Assembly (NCBI RefSeq): GCF_027921745.1
Contig: NC_079238.1
Location: forward strand, 3,596,001-3,660,000
Length of the DNA: 64,000 nt
From: Schizosaccharomyces osmophilus
Taxonomy: Eukaryota > Ascomycota > Schizosaccharomycetes > Schizosaccharomycetales > Schizosaccharomycetaceae
Reading direction: 5' to 3'
The notes under the pieces: generated by a model
What the model was told of the DNA's origin: nothing
The model's database searches: none
The model's input: only the letters and a program-made list of their open reading frames with translations
In this document: piece after piece, positions 20,243-31,119 of the stretch
Layout of the letters: every line of letters begins with the position of its first letter
How positions within the stretch are numbered: position 1 is the first letter of the stretch
Position numbers and translations under genes: made by a program

Positions 20243-23200
20243 ATGGAAGGAGATGAATTAGCATATGCAAATGAAGTACGACTAATGCAAAGCGCCAGCA
20301 GTTAACTAACAAATACCATCGATTAGCTTGTACATAACTTATACTCTGGGACTTTAGATCCAGCTTCTATCACAGTTGTTGAAAAGGACCTACAAAGGAT
20401 TCAGAAGTCCGAGTCTGGATGGGCCATTGGACTATCGATGCTACAAAGTTCGGTACGCAGAAAACATGATTTGATTAATGTTTAGCTTTATTAACTGATT
20501 CTTATTTCCAAGGATGTCTATCAACAATTTTTTGGAGCTCTGACATTGCAAATGAAAATTAATACTCAGTGGGAATCTCTAGATGGAATTAGTCGAACGC
20601 AGTTATCTCATCGGCTGTTAGAAAAATTACTGAATAAGGAACAACTAACAAGCCTTGTTGAACGTAAGGTTATATGTACTTTAGCAGCGTTATCCATTAA
20701 GTGTGAACTCAACGAACAAGCTCACTTTACATTCTGGATCATTTACAGTTTATACTACAATGACTATAATGTTTTGACGGACCTTTCAAGTTTGTCTGAC
20801 GTTCTTCCACCGCTTCCAGCAACTGCCTACTCTTCGCAAAACGCCTATCTAGCTACTCTCTTCTTGAATGAACTTTTTCTTGAACTGTCATCGTCCATAT
20901 ATACGAAAGAAAACGAAGATTTAATTTTCAAAAGATTTTTTAATTCTTGCTCCGATTTTATTATCATAATTTTAACGTCTGTTTTCCAAACCTGTCCATT
21001 CCAATTATCAGAAAAAAGCAGTGTTCAAGCCTTAGAGCAAGCCTTAAATTGTGTGATTTCTTTATCGGCCTATCTTCAAAAGAACTCTGTTTCCTTAATC
21101 ATTGGTCTTCCCCAGCTTGCAGAATGCATAGATTCCACTGTAAATTGCCTTGCATTGGATCCTGTTTCAGAAAAGGCAATGAATACACTAAGCGATCTTT
21201 TGGCAAGTTATTCCCATTTAGTATCTCAAAATACCATCCAAAAACTTTGGGATATTTTGGTTGGAGAATGGGGCGAGACTCGCTTAAAGCAGGAGTTAGA
21301 CCAAGCAGACAGTGAAGAGGAAAATGACTTTTCTTTCTTGAACTTGATAATTGGGTTTTCAGAGTCCATGCTCAATTATATCATTGAGAACATTCAAGAG
21401 GAAAAGTGTATTAAGATACTGTACATTTTGGTTTCGCTCTTAGGGTTTCCTGGTTACGCAATTGCAGAAGAAGAAGTAAGCTGGCGTACTTTGGAATTTT
21501 GGACAACTTTTATTGAAGACTTTGCTATGAGTGACTCCTTTTCTGATCCTATAAGAAGTAATGCTTTTCAAGGACTCGCATTTTCTGCGATAGACAGAGT
21601 ATACTACAAAATGTTGCTTCCTTCTAGTACTCAATGGGAAGAATGGCCTTCAAACATCCGGGATGCCTTTCACAGCTATCGAAGGGATTTAGGCGATTTA
21701 TTAGAGAGCTCTTATTCTATAATTGGCGAGAAAATGCTTACTATGTATGTATCCAATATTGAGTCTCTACTGCAAGATGACATTGAGGATTGGCGGCCAC
21801 TTGAGGCTTCTTTTTATTGCTTAACATGTATCCTAGATAACGAAACTAGCGAAAATGAGTATCTTAATTCTTGGCTGATACGACTTTTTAACACCAATTT
21901 TCCAGTCAAAGCGGCTGGGTTTGGTAATCCTCTACTATTAAAAACTACCTCTCAGATTCTCAGTGATGCTTCTTCGTTTCTTCAAAAGAACCCCCAATAC
22001 CTAAACATCTCATTGCCCGTTCTTTTTGATGCTCTTAATATTCCAGACAGCTCTTTACAAATTAGTGCCTCCCGTTCGATTCATTCCCTATGCACAACAT
22101 GCGCCGTACATTTAGTTTCCGAAGTCGAAGCTTTTGTGTGTTTGGTAGAGAATTTAACTCAAAGCCTTGTTGAATACCCCTTTGTCCTTGAACGTATATA
22201 CAGTTCGGTTGGATTCGTAATTAACAGCTTATATTCTTTGGATTCCCAAACTTTATATTTAACAAGATTACTTTCATGCTTGGCATCTCCTTTACAACCA
22301 AATAATTATCCAGATCTCGATACCTTTGAGAATGTCATAAAAGCATGTCTTCAAAGTTTGGTTGGTTTGGCAATTAGCCAAAGTCCTTCAAATAATAAAT
22401 CTGTGGTTGACATTGAGAAAGTTGAAGAAAATGGTCTATTTTGGAGCAAGCCTCAAATAATATCTTTTCAAGAAAAAGTTATGTCCTTTCTATCCTATAC
22501 TGAGTCTTCGGCCTTACAATATGCGGATGTTGTTGGAGTAAGTAGCTCTTTCTAAAAGTTTCATTAAGAATATACTAACAGTCAGTTAATTTGCAAAATC
22601 ATTATTGCTGGATTGAACGAGTTAGAGCCTTCACCATTCTCTTTACATATATCTGCCACAGTCCAATATTTTTGCACTAGATTTACTGAGTTTCCCGCCT
22701 CTATTCTGTTAACCTTAGCTTCAGCTATTTTGACATCTCCATATGGTCGAAACTTTATGACGGAGGATTTGCTACAGAGCATGATTATGGCAATACGAAG
22801 CCGCGTTATGTTGAATGATGAAGGTAAGTTATGGCTTGTATTTCTCATTAACGATTTGCAGAGTTTTTCGAAAATAATATAGACATAACGATTGAACTAT
22901 ATCACTTCTCTACTATCTTTTACCAAAAACATCCAAGTTTTTTAGAGATACGATATTTGGAATTTCTACAGTTTTTGTTAGAAAAAGCGATATACACTTT
23001 GTGTAAGCCTGAACGCTTGCTTGAATCTGCGTCAGGGCAATTTTTGGTATGTAAACGACGATAGGCTTTCAGCTAATACATGTTATAGTCTGCTTTTATC
23101 AGTATAGAACTAAATTCAGAGTCAAATGAAGTACACAAAACTTTGTTGGATTCGATTCGAATGCCACTGATTACAAAAATCCTACTGGTATGGAAAACTT

Positions 23201-23542
23201 TTTCAGATAACAATTAATACAAAAATAGGGTTTTGGTGGAGGTGCTTCCAGAAGTTCGCTTCCTCTTTTGTCCGATATCTTAGGAAAACTGAAGACACAG
23301 AATTTCGGGGCCACAAAGACTATCCTTACTCAACTATTATCTTGTGAAGGGTTTCCATCTAGCAAAGCCAATAATGAAGTGAAGCATCGGTTTTTACAGG
23401 ATTTATTAAAGTAAGTTTATAAAGTGAGAGACATGGCTGACGCCCTTTTAGAGTCAGGATTAAAGATAAAGTCAAAGAATTTTGGATTATAACTAAGGGT
23501 TTCGAGTCTACACCCTATGGAAATTCTAGTTGGACCTTTTGA
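20243..23542 (+). CDS. kap111: Karyopherin Kap111 (importin-13/Mtr10-like)
   Basis: Predicted nuclear transport receptor of the importin-beta superfamily. Eight exons: 20243-20275, 20327-20452, 20513-22537, 22586-22823, 22862-23046, 23089-23187, 23229-23410, 23452-23542, giving 992 residues (about 990 in S. pombe). All splice phases agree, and five of the introns cluster in the C-terminal third. The whole protein is Leu/Ser-rich helices without catalytic motifs, as expected for HEAT repeats. The N-terminal segment (YSGTLDPASITVVEKDLQRI, then GWAIGLSMLQS) resembles the importin-beta N-terminal region that binds Ran. Recognition rests on these features and on gene order between SPAC22G7.01c and pan2; cargo cannot be read from sequence. 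Confidence 0.85.
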
Positions 23543-23770
23543 AGCTACTGCTGAAGGACGAAATGATATAGCAAGGTTTTTAACCCTTTCAAAAGTCCAT
23601 AATACAGTCGGTGGGAAAACTGCTTTCTTTGACAATCTCATAAAATTTAATTTGGGTAAAAGTATATTTAATATTTTTAGTATGTTAATAAATTAAAACG
23701 AATGTAAGCATATGAATTTCTTGACCATCAACATCTATATACTTCCTTTCACAAAAAATTGGCTAGTAAA

Positions 23771-24484
23771 ATGGAACCATACATCCTTCCCTTTACGACG
23801 CTGGATAATGGGAAGTCTGCTAAGGTGGAATATCCATTTTTTATACATTCTTGTAGCATTTCACTGTTAATAACTAGCATGATCAGCTGTATAGACAGAA
23901 ATGATGCACAGTATGGTTTACTAATTTGTCCTGAAAAGGATCTGACAAGCATTGAGGAGACCATTATAAAAAACGAAGGAGTTTTCGATACACTGTTTTT
24001 GAATTCTTCTAATTCAATTGGATACCTTCAATTCCTCGACAAAATTGAGATTTTGCCATTACAGAATACGAAGTCTTTAAGCAACGTAATAAATGAAGCA
24101 GCGAATCAAAAAGGAAAGAATGTAATAGGAATAACTAATATTTCTTCGATGTTAAATACTGAAAGCACTTTGAACGCTGCTTCATTTTCTTCAACACTCG
24201 CCGATGTAATTGAAAAGTGTTCGCCATTAATTATAAACGAAACTGAAGTTTTAGAAACGCCTATACCCATCAGTAATTCTATGAAGCATGAGAACGTTAC
24301 TCTAGAGAACGTATACTCGTTATGGATCCCTGTTTATTTAAAAGTCTCCATTGATGCTGAGAATCCTAGCATATCAAGAGCAAGTTTTCATAGTCGTGAA
24401 TTCTCTCAGACATCAGAGTGGAAATCAAACACCTTTTTTCAAGACTTAAAAATAAATTTGCATGAAAGTTATAATGACACCTAG
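23771..24484 (+). CDS. Hypothetical protein, Schizosaccharomyces-type (SPAC22G7.03 position)
   Basis: Single-exon ORF of 237 residues from the first ATG (MEPYILPF). It stands between kap111 and pan2, where S. pombe has the unassigned gene SPAC22G7.03. I do not recognise a family. The pattern is of alternating hydrophobic strands and polar helices, for example YGLLICPEKD, KIEILPLQN and VIGITNISSMLN, with no signal peptide or membrane segment. It loosely recalls a degenerate RecA/Elongator-type alpha-beta fold without a Walker A motif, but that is a guess. The 228-base gap after kap111 and the 215-base gap before pan2 are too short for much else. Confidence 0.7.
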   Translation: MEPYILPFTTLDNGKSAKVEYPFFIHSCSISLLITSMISCIDRNDAQYGLLICPEKDLTSIEETIIKNEGVFDTLFLNSSNSIGYLQFLDKIEILPLQNTKSLSNVINEAANQKGKNVIGITNISSMLNTESTLNAASFSSTLADVIEKCSPLIINETEVLETPIPISNSMKHENVTLENVYSLWIPVYLKVSIDAENPSISRASFHSREFSQTSEWKSNTFFQDLKINLHESYNDT

Positions 24485-24699
24485 AACGGTTGGGTTTATG
24501 TAAAAGAAAATAGCAGTAATTTGTAACCTCTAGACCGAATGTTTAATTTTACGACGTCAAAATAGTAGAAAGATATTCAATTCGTACTCTAATTTTCGAA
24601 ATATTCCTTCGAAACCAGGTAATTTTTTCCCGTTAAATGACCCTTCGTACATACTCTCTACCTTCTAACCAAGTCTCTTCGTCTTTGTATCAATGAGAC

Positions 24700-27600
24700 A
24701 TGGATGCATGGAAAGAGGTACATAAAATGAAAAATATAAGAAAACTAACATAAAAGGTTGCTAGGACAAATGAAAACAATGGTGTAACAGCATGTTCGTT
24801 AAATACAATCTCATTTGACCCTTACTCTGAATTAATATGGTCTGGTCACAAAAATGTAAGATAGCAACCTACTTCTATTTCTAATCTCTCTATAGGGACA
24901 ACTTAAGTCGTCGTTTGGGTCTGGTTTAAATCCGTATACCCAGTTTGTAGCTCATGAAGGCCCGGTGCACCAGGTGCTTCCTCATGAGCGAGGTATTTTT
25001 TCTCTTTCGAGTAATTCATTGCGTCTTAGCAATCGTACCGGAACAATCCGATGGAGGCTAAGGTATGTGCACGATCCTAGTCTGAACATGCATTAAGACT
25101 TTACCAACCTTGCAAGTTGTATTCATTCGAAAATGAGTGATCGCGATCCTTTATTTAATATTTTCATCTTCTAACTTGTAGTGATTCTGATGGTTCCGAT
25201 TATAGAGCTATGTTGTATCAATCTCGCACTCACCCTGAAATTGTCATGGGAGGATACAATCAAAAGTTAACTGTTGTGAATGCAGAGAGAGGCACCATAA
25301 CACATCAGGTATAACAAAAACTCAAACTATCTTGGCTAATTCGTTTCACAGAGAACACTTCCGAATGATATATTCATCATGCGCAGAAATCGTTTACTTT
25401 GTTGCGGCTCCACTAACGGAGAGATTCTTCTGTGTGATCCGAATAGCTTTAATCCCGTCAATAGAATATCTGCTCATACAGGCACAATTTCTGATATTGA
25501 TACATCTGGAAATCTCCTTCTCTCTTGTGGCTATTCTTCACGACACGATTCATACATGATAGACCCCTTCGTGAAAGTATGGGATTTAAGAAATCTTTCC
25601 ACTTTGGTACCTATTCCATTTCCCTCCGGACCAAGTATGATTAGGATGCACCCGAAACTTTCTACTACAGCGGTTGTTTGCTCAAGCTCTGGACAAATAA
25701 ATATAGTCGATACAGGGAATCCGCTTGATGCAAAATTAATGCATGTTCCTTTGAATTCTTATTTAACCCATATGGATGTTTCAGTTACTGGTGATGCAAT
25801 AGCTTTTTCTGACGTTGAAGATACCGTACACTTATGGAGTGCTATGGATACACCCTCATTCACAGAAATGAAGTACCCGATTCAGCTACCTGATGTGGTT
25901 CATGAACCTCCAGCTGTTTCTTTTGAAGAGTGAGTTAATGAGTTTATATGTCTATTTGCTAATTATTAACCTAGACCGTTAAACAAAATCGGAATGCCGT
26001 ACTATGATTCTGAGCTTCTATCTTCGTGGTCGAAATACTTAGTTTTTGATGCCGGAAAGCCGAACTTTGATTCGAATATGTTTTTAGCCAGGCAAATAGC
26101 CAACTCAGCTATGCCTTTACATCAGGAACTGAAATCGTTTCATCGAAATCAAACAATTAATTTTCCCTGGTTAAACCGAAAAACAGCCTCCCAAGAAACT
26201 ACTCCTAAGTTTCATAGCGAAAAACAGAAAGACATTATGTCTGGAAAGGATTCAGAGGAATCTTTTTCATATTTTGAAGAAATGGAAGATACAGTATCAG
26301 GCCCGGACACAATACCCAAATTTTACCAAAAGCCTGTGATAAAATATAGCAGGTTTGGAATTGAAGATTTCAATTTTGGCTTCTATAATAAAACCAGCTT
26401 TGCTGGTTTGGAAACGGATATTACTAATTCGTACTGTAATCCTATATTGCAACTACTTGCGTACATACCCTCTTTTTGTAAATCAGCCATCAGCCATTCT
26501 TTGGGTCCTTGTGGCCTCGAGAGCTGTTTGGTATGCGAGTTAGGATTCCTGTTTGCCATGCTAAAGGAAAGTACTGGTAAAAATTGCCAAGCCACAAATT
26601 TTCTGCGTTGTTTTTCTGCTTCGTCATTTGCTCAATCGTTGGGAATTGTAATTGATGAACAGTCGAATGCTGGTGCTTTTGATTCTTCTCTAATCCAAAA
26701 ATTTACGAAATTTATCCTGACCGAAATAATCCGTGTAACAGAATACGAAGATAAAAATGGAGGTTCATCGTTTCCTTTAGATTATCTCAGCAAGTCATTT
26801 TGTATACGTGAAGTCCAGACTCATCGTTGTGGCATATGTGGGATAACAAGTCGAAAATGTCATTCATCTATGTGCATGGTTGATTTAGAATATCCCTCAC
26901 AGCATTTAGAGTCAATCATTTCTTTCGAATGGCTTCTAAAACTTAGTTTAGATCATCGAGTAGATCTTCCTCCAAGTTGGTGTGAGTATTGTTTGGCCCA
27001 TCAGCCTGGTTTGCTTCGGTCGAATGTACGATCTATTCCTGACATCTTTTTTATAAACACTCAAATAAAGCATCATGACCATTTGAAGCTGTGGACAAGA
27101 GAAGGATGGTTGCCTAAGTTGCTATATCTTAGAAGAGTAAACGATACAGTCCAATGTTTATCATCGAGACAAGTTTCATTACTAGGTGATGATAAGCCTT
27201 CGGTATCTGTTTATGGTTTACGAGGTGTGACTTACGAAATCCGTGGAGTTGACTTTGCTTCACATTTTGTTGCTGCAATTCAAGGTAAGTGACATTTTAC
27301 TTCATATTCTAACAAATCTAGTTTCTGATCATCTAACAACCACAAATACAGCAAACAGTCAGTGGTATATATTTAATGATTTCTTAGTGAAGCAGATCTC
27401 TGAAGAGGAAGCCATAAATGTTCACGGTCCTTGGAAAATCCCAGCGGTGCTTTGCTATGAAAAATTAGACATGAGAATTCCTCAATGGGACGATGTTTCT
27501 GATTTCACCCTTTTGTATGAGCCTTATTTCTTGAATCCTGTGGCGCCATCAATGAACAAAGCTGTACCACTTTCGACCGAAGATATGCTGTATCCAGGTA

Positions 27601-28286
27601 TGTTGATTGGCATAGATTCTGAATTTGTAGCTTTACAGCGCGAGGAAACGGAAGTGAGAAGCGATAGTACGAAATCAACAATCAAGCCGTGTAAGTTATC
27701 GCTTGCCAGAATCTCTGTACTTCGAGGAGAAGGTCCTCAAAAGGGAGTTCCCTTTATAGACGACTATGTTGCGACAGATGATGATGTGATGGATTACCTT
27801 ACTAAATTTTCTGGTATTCATCCGGGTGATTTGGATCCGACCCTCTCAAAGTATAATGTGGTTCCTTTGAAGGTTGCTTATAAAAAGTTACGGTTGCTCG
27901 TAAATGCGGGATGTAAATTTGTAGGACATGGGCTACAAAAGGATTTCCGAATTATTAATTTGTTGGTGCCCCCAGAACAGGTTATTGATACAGTGGATTT
28001 ATTCTTCTTAAGCTCTCGACAACGCAAATTATCTTTGAAATATTTATCTTGGTATCTACTGGAAGAAGATATTCAGCTCACTGAGCATGACTCCGTTGAG
28101 GATGCATTGACGGCATTGAAACTTTATGACTGTTTTGTAAAACTAAAGGCCGAAGGGAAGCTGGAAGAAACATTAGAAGAAATATATGAGGTTGGAAAGC
28201 GATACAAATTTCGTCCTCCCTCGTTGTCATCATTATCCCTTCAGGATCGGAGCTTTTATGGTGAAGACTCCTTTATAATGGGTTAA
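24700..28286 (+). CDS. pan2: PAN2 deadenylase catalytic subunit (Ubp13)
   Basis: Poly(A)-specific 3'-5' exonuclease subunit of the cytoplasmic Pan2-Pan3 complex, which starts mRNA poly(A) shortening. Exons 24700-24717, 24757-24855, 24896-25062, 25182-25308, 25352-25929, 25975-27284 and 27322-28286 give 1087 residues. The N-terminal 330 residues form a WD40 propeller (LLCCGSTNGEILLCDPN, KVWDLRNL). The middle is an inactive ubiquitin-hydrolase fold: the usual catalytic Cys box reads ITNSYCNPILQLL, with Asn in place of Cys. The C-terminal DEDD exonuclease is intact: IGIDSEFVAL, FVGHGLQKDFRIIN and EHDSVEDALTALKLY. The first exon is only six codons. Intron 5 uses a GTGAGT donor. Confidence 0.95.
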
Positions 28287-28752
28287 AGAGGATGTCTAAT
28301 GGAATTTATGATGAGCATAATATCGAAAACTGTAAATGTAATAAAGATATGGATACTTTTCGCAAAGAACAAGCATACTTAACTGGTTTGGTCGAATTTT
28401 ATTTTGTATTAGTAGGTAATTACGATTTGTTTTTAAAAATATTTTGAAATATCCTCAGTCATCCATTACGAAATATAAGATTCCATGCTTCAATTTACAT
28501 TCTAATCAAACGTTTTCACGATAATAGTGAGTCCTTTTTAGAAACCCATTTAAATCTTTTGTAATTGATATTCTCGTATATTCTTTTTACAAATAATTGT
28601 GTTTAGGTTAGAATTTACCTGTAATTCTTGGTGGTGAATTTTTTCATGGTGCTTTTCCTATACCTACCTTTCTAATCCATACCACAGTAAACTTCAACCA
28701 AACAACCAATTGCCCTTTCCTTTTTAATTTTTCTGTATTATTCCTTTAGAAG
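28287..28752. promoter_or_regulatory. Intergenic region, pan2 3' end and kri1 promoter
   Basis: 466 bases. The first half should be the pan2 3' UTR and the second half the kri1 promoter and leader, pyrimidine-rich just before the ATG. No other feature seen. Confidence 0.4.
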
Positions 28753-30596
28753 ATGCCAAGAAAAAAATCAGCAACTAAAAAAGCACGCGAGACTGTTACA
28801 AAGGAGCAGGCAGAGAAGCAATTGCCCAAAAACAACGGCAAAAGTCAATTGATTGATGATAATATCTCAGAAGAAGAAGACAATTTAGGTTCTTTTAAAA
28901 TTAATGAGAACTTCGCCAAAAGATTTGAACATAACAAAAAGCGAGAAGAAAAGCAGAAATGTATGATTAAACTACTAAAGGTTAAGTACTAACGTCTATA
29001 ACAGTGGAAGAAAAATATGGTAAAGATTTAGCAAAACAAAATGTTTCCGAAGATGAGGACGAGAGTTCCGAAGAAAGTGAAGATTCCGAAGGAGAATTGG
29101 TGACACCTGAGGTAGATGCTGCAATTCTGAAGATTCTCACAAAAATTCGAAATAAGGACCCTGATATTTATAATAATGGTCAACAGTTTTTCGATGACAC
29201 GGAAAAGTCAATTAAGTCAACAGTAAAGGAAAATAAAGGTCGACCAGTTACTTTAAAGGATTATCATCGTAACCAACTCATCTCTGGCAACGTAATGGAA
29301 GCTATGGAAGAAGACGAGAAACCTCGTTCTGAGGTACCAACACATGTAGAAGAGCAAGAACAGCTTCGTAAAGAAACCATTCAAGCTTTCCATACTTCAC
29401 GAGACGAGGATGAAAATTCACATGAAAACGATGGTGAGGAGGAGGAGGAGGAGGGAGAAGACTTTCTTAAGAGAAAGGAGAAATCAAAGGATGACGTGGA
29501 AGCAGACGAGAAAGCTTATGAGAGATTTTTGTTAGAACACGCCGAAACTAAAGATGCCAGTAAAGTGTTGAAAGATTTATCGACTTACTATGTTAAAAAC
29601 CGACCCGAAGTTTTACAGGGTATAGAGAACGAAGAGAATGGAATCGCAGAACAAGATGAAAATTTTTTGGCGAATTACATGTTAAACCGTGGTTGGCGTA
29701 CATCGGATAACCGTATTCCCTCCTACGACGAAATTGTCGAAGAGGTTGATGCTGATAATCAATTCGATGAGACAGCGGATAACTTTGAGACGAAGTATAA
29801 TTTCCGTTACGAAGAAACAGGTGGATCTGAAATTGCTGCACATCCTCGTGATGTTCCTGATAGTATGCGTCGTAAAGACGATACTCGAAGACTTGCTCGT
29901 GAGCGAAAGAGAGAACGCCATGAAGAAGAGAAACGAAAGCGAGTTGAAGAAATGAACAGATTAAAGAATCTCAAACAGAAGGATCTTGAAGAAAAATTGA
30001 ATCAAGTTGCTGAAATTGCAGGAACAAATGATATCGATATTTCTGAATTGGATCTGGAAGGCGATTTCAATCCTGAAGAATGGGAAGCTAAAATGGCACA
30101 GATTTTCAATGATAAATATTATAAGGATGATTCTGACAAGAAACCTGAATTTGTAGATGATATTGAGGTTGATGATCTTGCACAGCCGAAAGAAGGCAGT
30201 GGGTCTCAAGTAAATGATAATGTTGTCGACTTGCCCGATGATGCAGAAACGGCTGACGGAAATGAATCTCAGAAAAAGGCAAAGCGCCAATCGAGAAAGG
30301 AAGCCAAAAATAAGAAAAGGAAAATTGAAGAATACGTTGATGAAAAGTACGGTGTTCCTGAACCTGTTGCTTCCAGTGGTTCTCAGTTTAGATATCGTCA
30401 AGTTGCCCCAGAAACCTTCGGTATGGATGTGCTTGATATTTTGAACGCAACGGATACAGATTTGAACAAGTATGTAGGTTTGAAGAAGCTGTTGCCTTAT
30501 CGAACGCCCGAACAGGTTGAGAAAGACAGAAAGAAGTTTGGCAAGAAGAAGAGGCTGCGTGAATGGAAAAAGGAAGTTTTTGGTAAAAAGGATTAG
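28753..30596 (+). CDS. kri1: Ribosome biogenesis protein Kri1
   Basis: Nucleolar factor needed with Krr1 for 40S subunit assembly (18S rRNA processing). Exons 28753-28960 and 29005-30596 give 599 residues. The intron is 44 bases with a GTATGA donor and a perfect TACTAAC branch. The N-terminal half is a run of acidic tracts and long Lys/Glu coiled coils. The Kri1 core is clear: ENFLANYMLNRGWR, ETGGSEIAAHPRDVPDSMRR, LEGDFNPEEWEAKMAQIFN. The Kri1 C-terminal signature follows (FRYRQVAPETFGMDVLDIL, YVGLKKLLPYR, RLREWKKEVF). Several KK/KR clusters near the end are likely nuclear or nucleolar signals. Confidence 0.95.
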
Positions 30597-31119
30597 GTAT
30601 AGATCAAGGTTGGTTATAGATGCTGGTAAATAATGAAAGTTATTTTAAAAACAGAGGCTTCCATTTGTAATATACCAGTGGTTCGGATATTGTAACTCAT
30701 TTATTAGAGCACGAAGTATTGCAAATTGACTATTTCAATTACAAAGTAGCGATAAAATAATGTCTATTCAAAAACAATGTATACATTAACGTGAATTGTT
30801 TAAAAAGAAGCGTTCTCAAATTTTATTAACTATAAATATTTCAACTATAATAAAACTTAATAAAACTAACTACCTAAAAGCATGGAACCAAGCATGGGGA
30901 CTTAAATGAGTTATCATAATAATGGAACAAAATAATTTATTACAAATGGATCCATACTCCTATAAGTATATATCTATATATATATATATATATATAACAT
31001 GTTGTTAGCATTTATTTTAACTAATAAACATAGCATCATTATGTAACCAATTTCTTAAGCAAAAAATCAACCAAAAGTTATTTTACAAGAACTCAAAAAT
31101 TTATCACGGCAAACCCAAC
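30597..31119. other. Convergent 3' region, kri1 / ura1
   Basis: 523 very AT-rich bases between converging genes, with both 3' UTRs and a TA microsatellite (30975-30996). No ORF of note. Confidence 0.5.
30975..30996. repeat. TA dinucleotide microsatellite
   Basis: Eleven uninterrupted TA units, with further TATA sequence just upstream. It is self-complementary and lies between the ends of two converging genes. Confidence 0.85.

Noticed and set aside
24693-24718. Earlier ATG for pan2 at 24693
   Set aside because: It is out of frame with exon 2; only the ATG at 24700 joins the WD40 region after the consensus intron.
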